Below are positions 44,547 to 53,498 of a DNA stretch of 64,000 nucleotides, in pieces. Source of the DNA: an uncultured Roseburia sp. (GTDB taxonomy: Bacteria > Bacillota > Clostridia > Lachnospirales > Lachnospiraceae); contig CAJTOI010000009.1 in the NCBI GenBank assembly GCA_910577925.1, positions 43,222-107,221 on the forward strand. The letters are read 5' to 3'. Below the pieces are notes generated by a model. That model was not told the origin of the DNA. It saw nothing but the letters and a program-made list of their open reading frames with translations, and ran no database searches. Made by a program: the position numbers and the translations under genes. Position 1 is the stretch's first letter, and each line of letters starts with the position of its first letter.

Positions 44547-45518
44547 TCATCCTTTTTTCGACTCCTCGATAAACGCCAGCACCTCTGTCTCCTCCGGCAT
44601 GACACGCAGCGCCCCTTTCCTTGTTGTGACGACGGATGCTGCCGCATTGGCAAAGGTCAGCATCTGCATCAGCTTATCTTCGTCCAGTCCGTCCAGCCCA
44701 TACCGCAGCACATCACGCAGACAGCAGGCGCCGAAAGTGTCGCCCGCCCCCGTCGTCTCAATCGTCGCCTGCTGCAGAAACGGTGCAGCCTCGACCCTTC
44801 TGTCTTTATAATAGGCGCGGCTCCCCTCTTTCCCCATCGACAGCAGAATCAGCGGGATATCGTACTGTTCCCGCAGCCTGCGGATGCCGGCATCATAATC
44901 GCGCTCCCCGGTAAACCACAGAATCTCATTATCGGAAATCTTTAACACGTCGCACAGTGCCAGCCCGCAGGCCGTCTGTTCCCTCGCCTCCTCCATGGAT
45001 TTCCACAGCGGCTCTCTCAAATTCGGATCAAAGGAAATCACTGCGCCCGCTTCCTTTGCCACGGCAATCGCCTTTTTCGTGGCATTGCGCACGCCTTCAT
45101 GCGTCATTGACAGCGTGCCGAAATGAAAGATTTTCGTATCCGCAAGCAGGTTAAGGTCCAGCTCATCCTCCGTCAGCATCATGTCCGCGCCCGGGTTCCG
45201 GTAGAACGAAAAATCCCTGTCGCCGTCGGGGAAAGTCTCCACAAACGCCAGCGTTGTGCGCACTTTTTCGTCCGTGACGAGATTTCTCGTATCAATCCCC
45301 GCCTCCGCGAGTACCGCCGCAAGGCGGCTCCCGAAAATATCCTTTCCCACTTTGCCGATAAAAGCCGTTTTCTTGCCCAGCTTTGCCAGCATGGCAAGGA
45401 CGTTGCACGGCGCGCCGCCGGGATTCGCCTCAAAAACCGCATTCCCCTGCCCGCTCGTTCCGTTTTCCGTAAAATCAATCAACAGCTCCCCCAAAGCCAC
45501 TACGTCATACGTTTTCAT
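44547..45518 (-). CDS. Fructokinase, PfkB family
   Basis: The 323-residue cytoplasmic kinase has PfkB motifs: GELLIDFT start, NPGGAPCNVLAMLAKLG, and the catalytic TTGAGDTFGACCL with its general-base Asp. In context (GH32 hydrolase, sugar importer) it should phosphorylate the fructose released from sucrose or fructo-oligosaccharides. TGGAGG precedes the ATG. It is the last gene of the operon. Confidence 0.92.
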   Translation of the reverse strand: MKTYDVVALGELLIDFTENGTSGQGNAVFEANPGGAPCNVLAMLAKLGKKTAFIGKVGKDIFGSRLAAVLAEAGIDTRNLVTDEKVRTTLAFVETFPDGDRDFSFYRNPGADMMLTEDELDLNLLADTKIFHFGTLSMTHEGVRNATKKAIAVAKEAGAVISFDPNLREPLWKSMEEAREQTACGLALCDVLKISDNEILWFTGERDYDAGIRRLREQYDIPLILLSMGKEGSRAYYKDRRVEAAPFLQQATIETTGAGDTFGACCLRDVLRYGLDGLDEDKLMQMLTFANAAASVVTTRKGALRVMPEETEVLAFIEESKKG

Positions 45519-45581
45519 TCTTTTCCTCCATTGAAAACTTTTTTGCTCTTTCCTGCCTGCGGCGGCACAAACATCGCGCCT

Positions 45582-47069
45582 TTAAGCGTTCAGCTCATAT
45601 TTCACGACATCCATTGTCACATCTCCGTCCGCGTAAAAAGAAATCCCCTCCGCGGCAGATTCCGTATACATGGTCACGGTCAGCACATGCTCGCCGTCAT
45701 TTACAAAAATCTCCGCGCTGAATTGATCGAGAATGATCCTCAGTTTCAGCGCTCCGCCCGCACTGTTCACAAGACAGCGGCGCTGATGAATCAGCGCTCT
45801 GCGCGAGCCGGAAAATTTTCTGTCCACTTTGACAATAGACTCATAAGGCCGGAAGCTGACCGAAGTCTGATAACTGTCATTCTGCGCAAACCGAACTGCA
45901 AATTTCCGGTAACTGTGTTCCGCATCCGCCGGGCGGATGAAAAGCTCCATATCGACCCTGCGCCCGTTTACGCCGTCAAGCCGGAGTAAATCGGAAAAGG
46001 TGACATTTTCATACCGCACCTGTCCTGTGCGCAGACGTTCCAGCTCCCGCACAGGTTTCTGGTACAGACGCCCGTCTTTTACCGAAAGCTCCCGCGGCAG
46101 ACTCATCTGGCCGAACCACGGCTGATCGGGCGTGTGCAGATTGCAGGTATCCCAATTCTGCATCCACCCGATCATAATCCGCCTGCCGTCCGGTGCGAGG
46201 ACGGTCTGCGGCGCGTAGAAATCGATTCCGTAGTCAACCGCCTGATGATGTTCCTCCGCAAATGTCTCCGCCGCTTCGTCGTAAGACCCGATCAGGCAGA
46301 GCGTTCCGTTCCCGTTGTGATATTCAAATCCCTGCGGCAGCATATCCTGCGGGCTGACAAGCAGCACCGCTTTCCCGTCCAGCAAAAAGAAATCCGGGCA
46401 CTCCCACATCCTGCCAAAACGCCGATTATTTGCCGCCAGCACGCCTTTAAAATTCCAGTGCATCCCGTCGGGGCTGTGATAGAGCAGAACCCTGCCGTCC
46501 CCGTCCGCCGTACAGTTTCCCACGACGCAGCCATAGGTGCCGTCCGGCTTCTGCCACAGCTTCGGGTCGCGAAAATCAAACCGGCTTCCGCCTTCGGGCA
46601 GATCCTTCTCCGTGAGCACCGGGTTTTGCGCACATTTCTCATAATCCGTGCCGTCCCCTGCCGCCGCGCACTGTACCTGCACATCCCGCACGCTTCCGTC
46701 CGGCTGCATCTGCCGCGAAACACCCGTATACATCAAAAGCTGCCTGCCGTCCGGCAGAGTCACCGCGCTGCCCGAAAAGCAGCCGTCCCTGTCATATTCG
46801 GTGTCCGGCGCCAATGCCGCGGGACGGTACTCCCAGTGCAGAAGGTCTTTTGAGACCGCATGCCCCCAGTGCATCGGCCCCCAGTGGGAATCATAGGGGT
46901 GGTACTGATAAAACAGATGGTATTCCCCATCATACCGGGAAAACCCGTTTGGGTCGTTCATCCAGCCCACGCGGGCGGCAAGGTGAAACCCCGGCCGCTC
47001 CTCCTTCCCTATCTTCTGTTCCATTGTCTCTTCGTATTTCCGCGCATCACGCAAACTCTGACTTATCAT
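45582..47069 (-). CDS. GH32 beta-fructofuranosidase (sucrose or fructo-oligosaccharide hydrolase)
   Basis: The 495-residue enzyme has the full GH32 catalytic set: WMNDPNG with nucleophile Asp39, FRDPKLW with the transition-state Asp, and WECPDFF with the acid/base Glu. A C-terminal beta-sandwich follows. There is no signal peptide, so it acts inside the cell on imported sugar. It lies between the binding protein and fructokinase genes. Length and motifs also fit sucrose-6-phosphate hydrolase, but the ABC importer delivers unphosphorylated sugar. Confidence 0.93.
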   Translation of the reverse strand: MISQSLRDARKYEETMEQKIGKEERPGFHLAARVGWMNDPNGFSRYDGEYHLFYQYHPYDSHWGPMHWGHAVSKDLLHWEYRPAALAPDTEYDRDGCFSGSAVTLPDGRQLLMYTGVSRQMQPDGSVRDVQVQCAAAGDGTDYEKCAQNPVLTEKDLPEGGSRFDFRDPKLWQKPDGTYGCVVGNCTADGDGRVLLYHSPDGMHWNFKGVLAANNRRFGRMWECPDFFLLDGKAVLLVSPQDMLPQGFEYHNGNGTLCLIGSYDEAAETFAEEHHQAVDYGIDFYAPQTVLAPDGRRIMIGWMQNWDTCNLHTPDQPWFGQMSLPRELSVKDGRLYQKPVRELERLRTGQVRYENVTFSDLLRLDGVNGRRVDMELFIRPADAEHSYRKFAVRFAQNDSYQTSVSFRPYESIVKVDRKFSGSRRALIHQRRCLVNSAGGALKLRIILDQFSAEIFVNDGEHVLTVTMYTESAAEGISFYADGDVTMDVVKYELNA

Positions 47070-47086
47070 ATCGATTCTCCCTGTCC

Positions 47087-48763
47087 TTATTCCAATCCCG
47101 CATAACGGTTATATGCATTCTGATATACATTCAAAAGCTTATCCATACCGCACTTATCTCTCAGATGTTTGATATAGGCCTCCCACTCCTCATCCGTCGG
47201 CCCGCCGTTTTTGATCCACAGTCCTTCCTGCTCGGACACCGCGCTCTCAAAATTCGCCTTATACCAGTCAATGTCGTCGAGTTCCCTTCCGGTATACACA
47301 CAGTCCACCGGGTAAGTCGTCGTATCGTTCACACAAGGCAGCCAGAACTCATACAAATCCGTCAGACGCTCCACTGCGCGGTCCTCCATCCGGAATGTCG
47401 TCCGGTAGTAGTCGCTTAAAATCAGCTTCGGCCCTGCCACCTCGCACTCCCCCTTGAGCTCTCCCGAACTCTTGCCGTACTTTTCGCGGCTCTCTTCGTC
47501 GGAAATACTAAGCCATACGCCTTCCTCGTCCTGCTCTGTAAAGTAAGTGCCGATCGGCCCGTACTGCAGCTGCATGACATTTTCCGGGTCATACCACAGG
47601 TCAAAAAATTTCAACAGATTGGCGGGGCTTTTACACGCCTTTGTGATATTGAGCTGCCCGCTGTTGATCCCGCCGCCGGTGCGCACCGTCACATTGTGCG
47701 TCCCGTCCGGCCCGTCAAGAATCGGAAGAAATACATAGTCTTTTGCATAATCGCCCATCAGCTCCTCGATGTACCACCAGGTCGAAACCCCGACATAGCC
47801 CTGCGAGCATTTTGCGATCAGCTGCGTATCGGTCTGACTGAACATCTCAACGTCCATCAGCCCTTCGGCATACCAGTCATGAAAATAGGTCAGCGCCTGC
47901 CGATACGGATCTGTCGTGCACACAAATTCCACCGTGCCGTCGTCCCGCAGCACCAGATCATTGCAGACATCATTGGGCCAGTTCGTAAATCCGAAGCCCG
48001 CGTAAAAAATATTCTGTCCCCAGCACCACTGGTCAAATCCCGTGCTCATGGGAATCGTGCTGCCCGGCGCATTGCCGTAATATTTCGCGCTCATGTCATT
48101 GTCCTTAAATGCCTTCAATGCCGTATGCAGCTCGTCGAGTGTCGTCGGCACCGCAAGGCCGAGCTCGTCGAGCCATGCCTTGTTAATCATCGAAAACTGC
48201 GGAATCGCGTATATGCTGTAATCCTCCTTCGTGCCGATCCCTGCCGTCCCCATGCGCTCCCCTGCCGGGAGACCGTAGATATATCCGTCATCCATTGTAA
48301 TCGCGCTTCGGATATCCGGGTTTTCCTCGAGGATTTTGCTCAGATTCGGCATATATTCCTCGGTCAGATACGGGGTCAGGTCAATAAAAGTTCCGTCGTC
48401 CCCATAGCGCGAAATGTCATAGTTGCTGAAACCGACTCCCATGAAGGCGTCCGGCAGTTCATTGCCCGCAATCCGGATATTCACCTGTTCCGCCAGAGAT
48501 TCGCTCATTGTGGTCCAGTCAACCGAAATCCCCGCCTCCTCCTGCATCTGATTTAACACCGCATTGTCGTCATAACCCGGACTCAATGCGCTCTGCGCCC
48601 CCATAACCGCAAACTGTGTCTGGGACACATCCGGGTTCGCAACCCCTTTTTCATGACGGCTTTCCTCCTTGTCTCCACACGCCGTCACCGAAAGAGCAAG
48701 ACCTGCAGCCAGCACACACGACACCAGTTTTTTTCTGTTACGATATCTTTTCCGCTCCCTCAT
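47087..48763 (-). CDS. Extracellular sugar-binding lipoprotein of the fructoside ABC importer
   Basis: The 558-residue lipoprotein has a basic start (MRERKRYRNRKK), a hydrophobic core and the lipobox SVTACGD. The mature part (AGISVDWTTMSESLAEQVNI, LPAGERMGTAGIG, VTVRTGGGINSGQLNI) is of the large LplA-like class. It is followed by GH32 after 17 bases and preceded by the two permeases. Ligand is inferred as sucrose or a short fructan from the neighbours. Confidence 0.9.
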   Translation of the reverse strand: MRERKRYRNRKKLVSCVLAAGLALSVTACGDKEESRHEKGVANPDVSQTQFAVMGAQSALSPGYDDNAVLNQMQEEAGISVDWTTMSESLAEQVNIRIAGNELPDAFMGVGFSNYDISRYGDDGTFIDLTPYLTEEYMPNLSKILEENPDIRSAITMDDGYIYGLPAGERMGTAGIGTKEDYSIYAIPQFSMINKAWLDELGLAVPTTLDELHTALKAFKDNDMSAKYYGNAPGSTIPMSTGFDQWCWGQNIFYAGFGFTNWPNDVCNDLVLRDDGTVEFVCTTDPYRQALTYFHDWYAEGLMDVEMFSQTDTQLIAKCSQGYVGVSTWWYIEELMGDYAKDYVFLPILDGPDGTHNVTVRTGGGINSGQLNITKACKSPANLLKFFDLWYDPENVMQLQYGPIGTYFTEQDEEGVWLSISDEESREKYGKSSGELKGECEVAGPKLILSDYYRTTFRMEDRAVERLTDLYEFWLPCVNDTTTYPVDCVYTGRELDDIDWYKANFESAVSEQEGLWIKNGGPTDEEWEAYIKHLRDKCGMDKLLNVYQNAYNRYAGLE

Positions 48764-48783
48764 CTCTCATTTCCTTTCTGCGG

Positions 48784-49692
48784 TCAGCCCTTCACCGCGC
48801 CTGCCATAAACCCCTTTTCAAAATATTTCTGCACAAACGGATAGATGATTAACATCGGCAGCGCCGCTATGATAATGGATGAAAACTTAATCATCTCCGT
48901 CATCTTATTCAATTCCGCAAAGCCTCCGGATATGGTGCTCGCCTGACTCGCACTCGCCGAACTTTTAATCAGTATATTGCGCAGCACAAGCGGCAGCGGC
49001 GCCTTCTCCGGCGACGGCAGGTAAATCATCGACGTAAACCAGTCGTTCCAGTAGGCCACCATGCTGAACACGACCATGACAGCCATAATCGAGCGGCTTA
49101 AAGGCACCACAATTTTGATAAATGTCGTCCACTTCGACGCGCCGTCTATGTCCGCCGCCTCAATCATTTCCTTCGGAATACTGTTCTCAAAGAAATTCCT
49201 CATGATAATCATATTTCCGACCGCAACGCCTCCCGGCAAAAACAGCGCCCACATATTGTTAATCAGCCCCGTCTCCTTCACAATCAGGTAAGTCGGAACC
49301 ATTCCGCCGCCGAAATACATGGTGATAATGAAAAAGATACTGAAAAACTTTCTGCCCGGCAGATCCTTCACACTTAAGGGATACGCGGTCAGATAGAGCA
49401 TAACAACGGAAAAAACCGTGCCGATCACCGTGTATTTCACGCTGTTGAAAAGACCTGTCAGGATGTTGTCATCGGCAAATACCGCTTTGTACCCGTCCAG
49501 TGTAAACTGACTCGGCAAAAGAAAGGTCTTGCCCGCAAATACGTCATACGGGTCGGATACGGAAGCGACCAGAACATAATACAACGGGTACGCGACAATC
49601 ACCAGAATCAACACACAGAGTATAACCAGAACCATGTCACTGCTTTTTTCGGAAAGCCCCGCCGGCTTTCCGGATTTCGTATTCGCTTTCAT
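48784..49692 (-). CDS. Carbohydrate ABC transporter permease, LplC/YtcP type
   Basis: The 302-residue permease has about six helices and the CUT1 EAA loop EAADIDGASKWTTFIKIVVP. The N-terminal helix (MVLVILCVLILVIVAYPLYYVLVASVS) and SVSDPYDVFAGKTFLLP are typical of YtcP. ATG 49692 is preceded by AGGAGG; an upstream in-frame ATG is rejected. It pairs with the LplB-type gene ten bases upstream. Confidence 0.93.
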   Translation of the reverse strand: MKANTKSGKPAGLSEKSSDMVLVILCVLILVIVAYPLYYVLVASVSDPYDVFAGKTFLLPSQFTLDGYKAVFADDNILTGLFNSVKYTVIGTVFSVVMLYLTAYPLSVKDLPGRKFFSIFFIITMYFGGGMVPTYLIVKETGLINNMWALFLPGGVAVGNMIIMRNFFENSIPKEMIEAADIDGASKWTTFIKIVVPLSRSIMAVMVVFSMVAYWNDWFTSMIYLPSPEKAPLPLVLRNILIKSSASASQASTISGGFAELNKMTEMIKFSSIIIAALPMLIIYPFVQKYFEKGFMAGAVKG

Positions 49693-49702
49693 ACCGCACC
49701 TC

Positions 49703-50647
49703 CTATACAAAACTTGTATCCTTCGATATCTTTCCCGCTATCTTATTTACCGCAACCAGCAGTATAATGTTAATCACCGTGTTAAACAGCCCCACTGCCG
49801 TGGAATAGCTGTACTTGGCATTTTCAATACCCTGCTGATAGACATAGACCGCAATCACGTCGCTCACCGCCTTATTCAGGTCCGTCTGCAGAAGCCAGAC
49901 CTTCTCGAACCCCACATTCATCAGTCCGCCGACGCTCATAATCAGGTTGAGCACCATGACCGAAGACAGCTCCGGGATATCAATATGCCGGATGCGCTGG
50001 AACAGCGACGCCCCGTCCACCTTTGCCGCCTCATAGAGCGAGGTGTCTACATTCGCCAGCGTTGCCATATACACAATGATTCCCCATCCCGCGTCCTGCC
50101 AGATTCCCGATGCGATATAGATCGTCCGAAATGCAGCCGACTCTGTCAGAAAATCAATCGAGGTCCCCGCAATCAGATTGATCAGCCCGCCCGAGGGACT
50201 CAGGAAGATACGGAGCATACCGCAGATCACCATTGTGGAAATAAAATGCGGTGCATAGAGCACGGTCTGCGTCATTCTCTTAAAGCGCTGAAACCGCAGC
50301 TGGTTCATCATCAGCGCGAGGATAATCGGAATCGGAAACCCCCACAGCAGACTGTAAAAGCTCAGCAGCAGCGTATTTTTAATCATCCTCCAGAATGTCG
50401 GCGCCGAAAAAAATCTCTGAAACCATTCCAGTCCGATCCACTCGCTTCCCATAAATCCCCGGCTGGCCTTGTAATCCCGGAATGCAATCTGTATGCCGTA
50501 CATGGGTATGTATTTGTATACAATCGTCAGTACCACCGGAACCAAAAGCATCAGATATAACTGCCAGTTATCCAGCACCCGCCGTTTCAGCGATTTACCG
50601 CCCGTCCGCCGCACCTGGACGGCCGACGCCGTCTTGCTTCTACTCAT
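49703..50647 (-). CDS. Carbohydrate ABC transporter permease, LplB type
   Basis: The 314-residue permease has a basic N-terminus, a first helix (WQLYLMLLVPVVLTIVYKYIPMYG), the LplB-specific GIQIAFRDYKASRGFMGSEW block and the EAA loop EAAKVDGASLFQRIRHIDIP. ATG 50647 follows AAGGAAGGAG. It is the first gene of the fructoside operon and starts just downstream of a LacI-type operator. Confidence 0.93.
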   Translation of the reverse strand: MSRSKTASAVQVRRTGGKSLKRRVLDNWQLYLMLLVPVVLTIVYKYIPMYGIQIAFRDYKASRGFMGSEWIGLEWFQRFFSAPTFWRMIKNTLLLSFYSLLWGFPIPIILALMMNQLRFQRFKRMTQTVLYAPHFISTMVICGMLRIFLSPSGGLINLIAGTSIDFLTESAAFRTIYIASGIWQDAGWGIIVYMATLANVDTSLYEAAKVDGASLFQRIRHIDIPELSSVMVLNLIMSVGGLMNVGFEKVWLLQTDLNKAVSDVIAVYVYQQGIENAKYSYSTAVGLFNTVINIILLVAVNKIAGKISKDTSFV

Positions 50648-50689
50648 ATCCTGTCTCCTTCCTTTCTCATACACTTTCCTTAACCTTCT

Positions 50690-50750
50690 GTTTCACGAAA
50701 CGTTATTTTATGTTGTATTGAGTTTAGCACCGTTTTGTTCAATCAGTCAA
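50690..50750 (-). promoter_or_regulatory. Promoter and downstream LacI-type operator of the fructoside operon
   Basis: On the minus strand TTGACT (50750-50745) and TAAACT (50726-50721) are spaced 18 bases. The palindrome GTTTCGTGAAAC (50701-50690) lies just after the expected transcription start, the classical position for repression by a LacI-family protein. Confidence 0.65.
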
Positions 50751-50840
50751 TATTTATTTGGTATGTTTTGGTTAATCTCAATGCTTTTTTCTGTTTTGCA
50801 CGAATTTATTTATGCATTTTTGTACGATATTTACATGAAA

Positions 50841-50862
50841 ATATGTGTAACGTTTCACATAT
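50841..50862. promoter_or_regulatory. Second LacI-type operator
   Basis: ATATGTGTAACGTTTCACAT and the next two bases form a 22-bp palindrome (arms ATATGTG and CACATAT, near-symmetric centre TAACGTTT). It shares the core AACGTTTC-type sequence with the operator at 50690-50701 and lies between the two divergent promoters, so looping or autoregulation is possible. Confidence 0.6.
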
Positions 50863-50890
50863 ATGTTATTTTCATTTCATGAAATCTATG

Positions 50891-50919
50891 TTTACAACAC
50901 ACACGGCCTGTCTTATAAT
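50891..50919 (+). promoter_or_regulatory. Promoter of the LacI-family regulator gene
   Basis: TTTACA (50891-50896) and TATAAT (50914-50919) are spaced 17 bases, about 80 bases ahead of the start codon at 50999. Confidence 0.75.
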
Positions 50920-50998
50920 AGAGCTGCATAAAACTTTCGCAAAAATACAGGACGCATGGTCTCTGTGCAAAATAAATGTAAATTTAAGGAGATTCGTC

Positions 50999-51991
50999 AT
51001 GAAAAAGCAAAGCTCTGCTCCGACAATGAAAGATGTGGCAAGAGAAGCCGGTGTGGCGCTCGGCACGGTATCTAAGGTAGTAAACGGTCTGCCCGTCGGC
51101 GATTCCTATCGGATTCGCGTGGAGGAAGCCATCCGGAAACTGAACTATCAGGTCAACAGCTACGCGCAGGGACTTAAGGCTGGCAAAACCTGCACCGCCG
51201 CCCTTCTGATCCCCAATACGATAGACCCGTTTTTTGCATCCGTCGCTTACCATATCAATATCGCGCTTATAAAAAGACAGTATCGGATGCTTCTGTGCTG
51301 CACCGACTATGACCCGAAACAGGAACAGGAATATGTCACGATGGCACAGCAGAATAAAGTAGACGGCATCATCGGACTGACCTACAATCCCGCGCTCGTC
51401 GTTGAGGAAAACACGCCTTTTGTCGCGATTGACCGTCCGATCGGCTCTAAAATCCCGTGCGTTGCCTGCGATAATTTCGGAGGCGGACAACTTGCGGCGG
51501 AGAAGCTGGCCGATCTGGGCTGTAAGCGCGTCGCATTTCTGCGCGTCGGTTCGTCCCTCGACAATGAGCCAAACAAGCGCAGAGCAGGCTTCGAGAACGG
51601 CTGCCTCTCACACGGTCTTTCGTATGAGATGAAAATTATAAACGACGGGGATCCCTATGAAGAATTTGAAACATTTCTCTCGGAGCATATCCGCAGCGGG
51701 AAATTGGCTTTCGACGGTATCTTCTGTGTCACAGACCGCCTTGCCTGGCTTGTCCTCGGCATGCTGCGAAGGCTCGGGCAGCGTGTTCCGGAGGACGTAC
51801 AGCTCATCGGCTTTGACGGAATACGCGCGTTCGGCAGTATCGACTATCACTGTTCGACCATCGTTCAGCCCATTCCGGACATTGCGGAAATGTGCGTGGA
51901 ACTCCTTCTGCGCGAAAACGCGCTTGCAAAGCCGCCGTTAGTCTGTCTGCCCGTCACCTACGCGTACGGCGGAACGACAAAAGAGTCCTGA
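50999..51991 (+). CDS. LacI-family transcriptional regulator of the fructoside operon
   Basis: The 330-residue repressor has the LacI HTH (TMKDVAREAGVALGTVSKVVNG), a hinge helix (NSYAQGLKAGKT) and a periplasmic-binding-protein-like sensor domain (IPNTIDPFFASVAY, FDGIFCVTDRLA, GFDGI). AAGGAG lies just ahead of ATG 50999; the open frame upstream is not supported. It is divergent from the importer operon with two operators between. Its last 54 bases overlap the 3' end of the convergent MATE gene. Confidence 0.93.
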   Translation: MKKQSSAPTMKDVAREAGVALGTVSKVVNGLPVGDSYRIRVEEAIRKLNYQVNSYAQGLKAGKTCTAALLIPNTIDPFFASVAYHINIALIKRQYRMLLCCTDYDPKQEQEYVTMAQQNKVDGIIGLTYNPALVVEENTPFVAIDRPIGSKIPCVACDNFGGGQLAAEKLADLGCKRVAFLRVGSSLDNEPNKRRAGFENGCLSHGLSYEMKIINDGDPYEEFETFLSEHIRSGKLAFDGIFCVTDRLAWLVLGMLRRLGQRVPEDVQLIGFDGIRAFGSIDYHCSTIVQPIPDIAEMCVELLLRENALAKPPLVCLPVTYAYGGTTKES

Positions 51992-53308
51992 CAAACAGGC
52001 GGCTCCCGCCGCATCGGCCAGGAACCATCCGATCGGCACCGACATCCAGATCCCCGTCACGCCGATTCCCGGCACTGCCGAGAGCGCATACGCCAGTCCG
52101 ACGCGGGTTCCGAGCGAGATCACCGTCAGCACCACCGATACCGCCGGCCGCTCGACGGCGCGAAAATATCCGTAAAATAAAAACAAAAATCCGATCAGGC
52201 AGTAAAATGCGCCCTCCACCCGCAGGTACTGCACGCCCGCAGCGAGCACTGCCGTCTCCTCCGGCTTTACGAAAATAAGCAGCAGGTTTTCCGCAAAAAT
52301 CCAGACTCCCGCCGATATCACCACGCAGAATATCAGCACGGAAATTCCCGCGCTGCGGATGCCCTTTTTGATCCGCTCTCTCTGTCCGGCCCCGTGATTC
52401 TGCGCCACAAACGTGGAAAACGCATTTCCGAAATCCTGCACCGGCATGTAGGCGAACGAATCGATTTTTACCGCGGCCGCAAAGGCTGCCATAACGACCG
52501 CGCCGAAGCTGTTCACAAGTCCCTGCACCAGCAGAATCCCGAAATTCATCACCGACTGCTGCACACTTGTCAGAAATGAAAGCCGAAACAGCTCCTTCGC
52601 CACCGAACCGTCCCATTTTCTGTATTCCCGCGCCACCCGAAACTCCGGAAACTTTACCGCCGTATACACACTGATTCCCACGCCCGCGAAAATCTGCGCC
52701 GCAACCGTGGCCTCCGCCGCTCCCGCGACTCCCCGCTTAAACACAAGCACAAACAAAATATCCAGGAAAATATTGCCGACCGTCGAGGCCGCCAGAAACA
52801 GCAGGGCCGCCGAGGAATTTCCCACCGCGCGCTGAATCGACGCAAAGTAATTATAGAGAAAGATAAAGCCAATCCCCCAGAACACCGTCCAAAGATAGCT
52901 GCGCATCATCTCATAGACCTCCGCCGGCGCCGAGAGGAACCGCATAATCGGATCAAGCCCGAGAAATACCGCGCCGTTTAACAGCAGCGTCAGCCCTCCG
53001 ATCAGCACAAAAGACAGAAACACGCCCTGCTGCATCCGCCCGAAATTGCGCTTTCCGTAATACACGGAAATCATCGTTCCGCTGCCCATGCAAAGCCCCA
53101 GCAGAATCGAATTTAAAAATGTCATCAGCGTGTAGGACGAACCCACCGCCGCGAGCGCTTCCTTTCCGATATAACGCCCCACGATCAGCGTGTCCGCGAT
53201 ATTGTATACCTGCTGCAGCAGATTTCCGAGCATCATCGGAAATGCAAAGCGAAGCAGCGCCGGCGTGATGCCGCCCCGGGTCAGATCATTGGTGTTCGAA
53301 TGTGCCAT
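51938..53308 (-). CDS. MATE-family multidrug/metabolite efflux pump
   Basis: The 456-residue membrane protein has twelve predicted helices in two homologous halves, starting PALLRFAFPMMLGNLLQQVYNIADTLIVGRYIG (read in two parts). MATE signatures include YTLMTFLNSILLGLCMGSGTMISVYYG in the first half and AFSTFVAQNHGAG in the second. It would export drugs or metabolites in exchange for sodium or protons. It is convergent with the LacI gene, overlapping it by 54 bases, and a palindromic element stands just upstream of its start. Confidence 0.93.
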   Translation of the reverse strand: MAHSNTNDLTRGGITPALLRFAFPMMLGNLLQQVYNIADTLIVGRYIGKEALAAVGSSYTLMTFLNSILLGLCMGSGTMISVYYGKRNFGRMQQGVFLSFVLIGGLTLLLNGAVFLGLDPIMRFLSAPAEVYEMMRSYLWTVFWGIGFIFLYNYFASIQRAVGNSSAALLFLAASTVGNIFLDILFVLVFKRGVAGAAEATVAAQIFAGVGISVYTAVKFPEFRVAREYRKWDGSVAKELFRLSFLTSVQQSVMNFGILLVQGLVNSFGAVVMAAFAAAVKIDSFAYMPVQDFGNAFSTFVAQNHGAGQRERIKKGIRSAGISVLIFCVVISAGVWIFAENLLLIFVKPEETAVLAAGVQYLRVEGAFYCLIGFLFLFYGYFRAVERPAVSVVLTVISLGTRVGLAYALSAVPGIGVTGIWMSVPIGWFLADAAGAACLSGLFCRSAVRVGDGQTD

Positions 53309-53333
53309 GACTATCTATACGCTCCCTTCTCTC

Positions 53334-53375
53334 CCGCAGGCGGACAGGGGAACAAACCTCCTTGTCCGCCTGCGG
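53334..53375. repeat. 42-bp palindromic element, copy 3
   Basis: Arms CCGCAGGCGGACAGGGG (53334-53350) and CTCCTTGTCCGCCTGCGG (53358-53375) surround a 7-base loop. The arm pattern, loop size and flanking GGTA match copies at 1558-1604 and 4088-4133, but with compensated base changes in the stem. It lies upstream of the MATE gene. Confidence 0.6.
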
Positions 53376-53446
53376 TATTTCCTGTCTATTTAACCACGCA
53401 TCCGCACAATTTTCAATCGCAAACCGCAATTGATGCGGCAGCATTC

Positions 53447-53475
53447 TTTACACTGCCCGAAAATCGGTCTATAAT
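53447..53475 (+). promoter_or_regulatory. Promoter of the GNAT gene
   Basis: TTTACA (53447-53452) and TATAAT (53470-53475) are spaced 17 bases; AAGGAGG and the ATG at 53499 follow. Confidence 0.75.
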
Positions 53476-53498
53476 CAACTCATCAAGGAGGCAGACCA

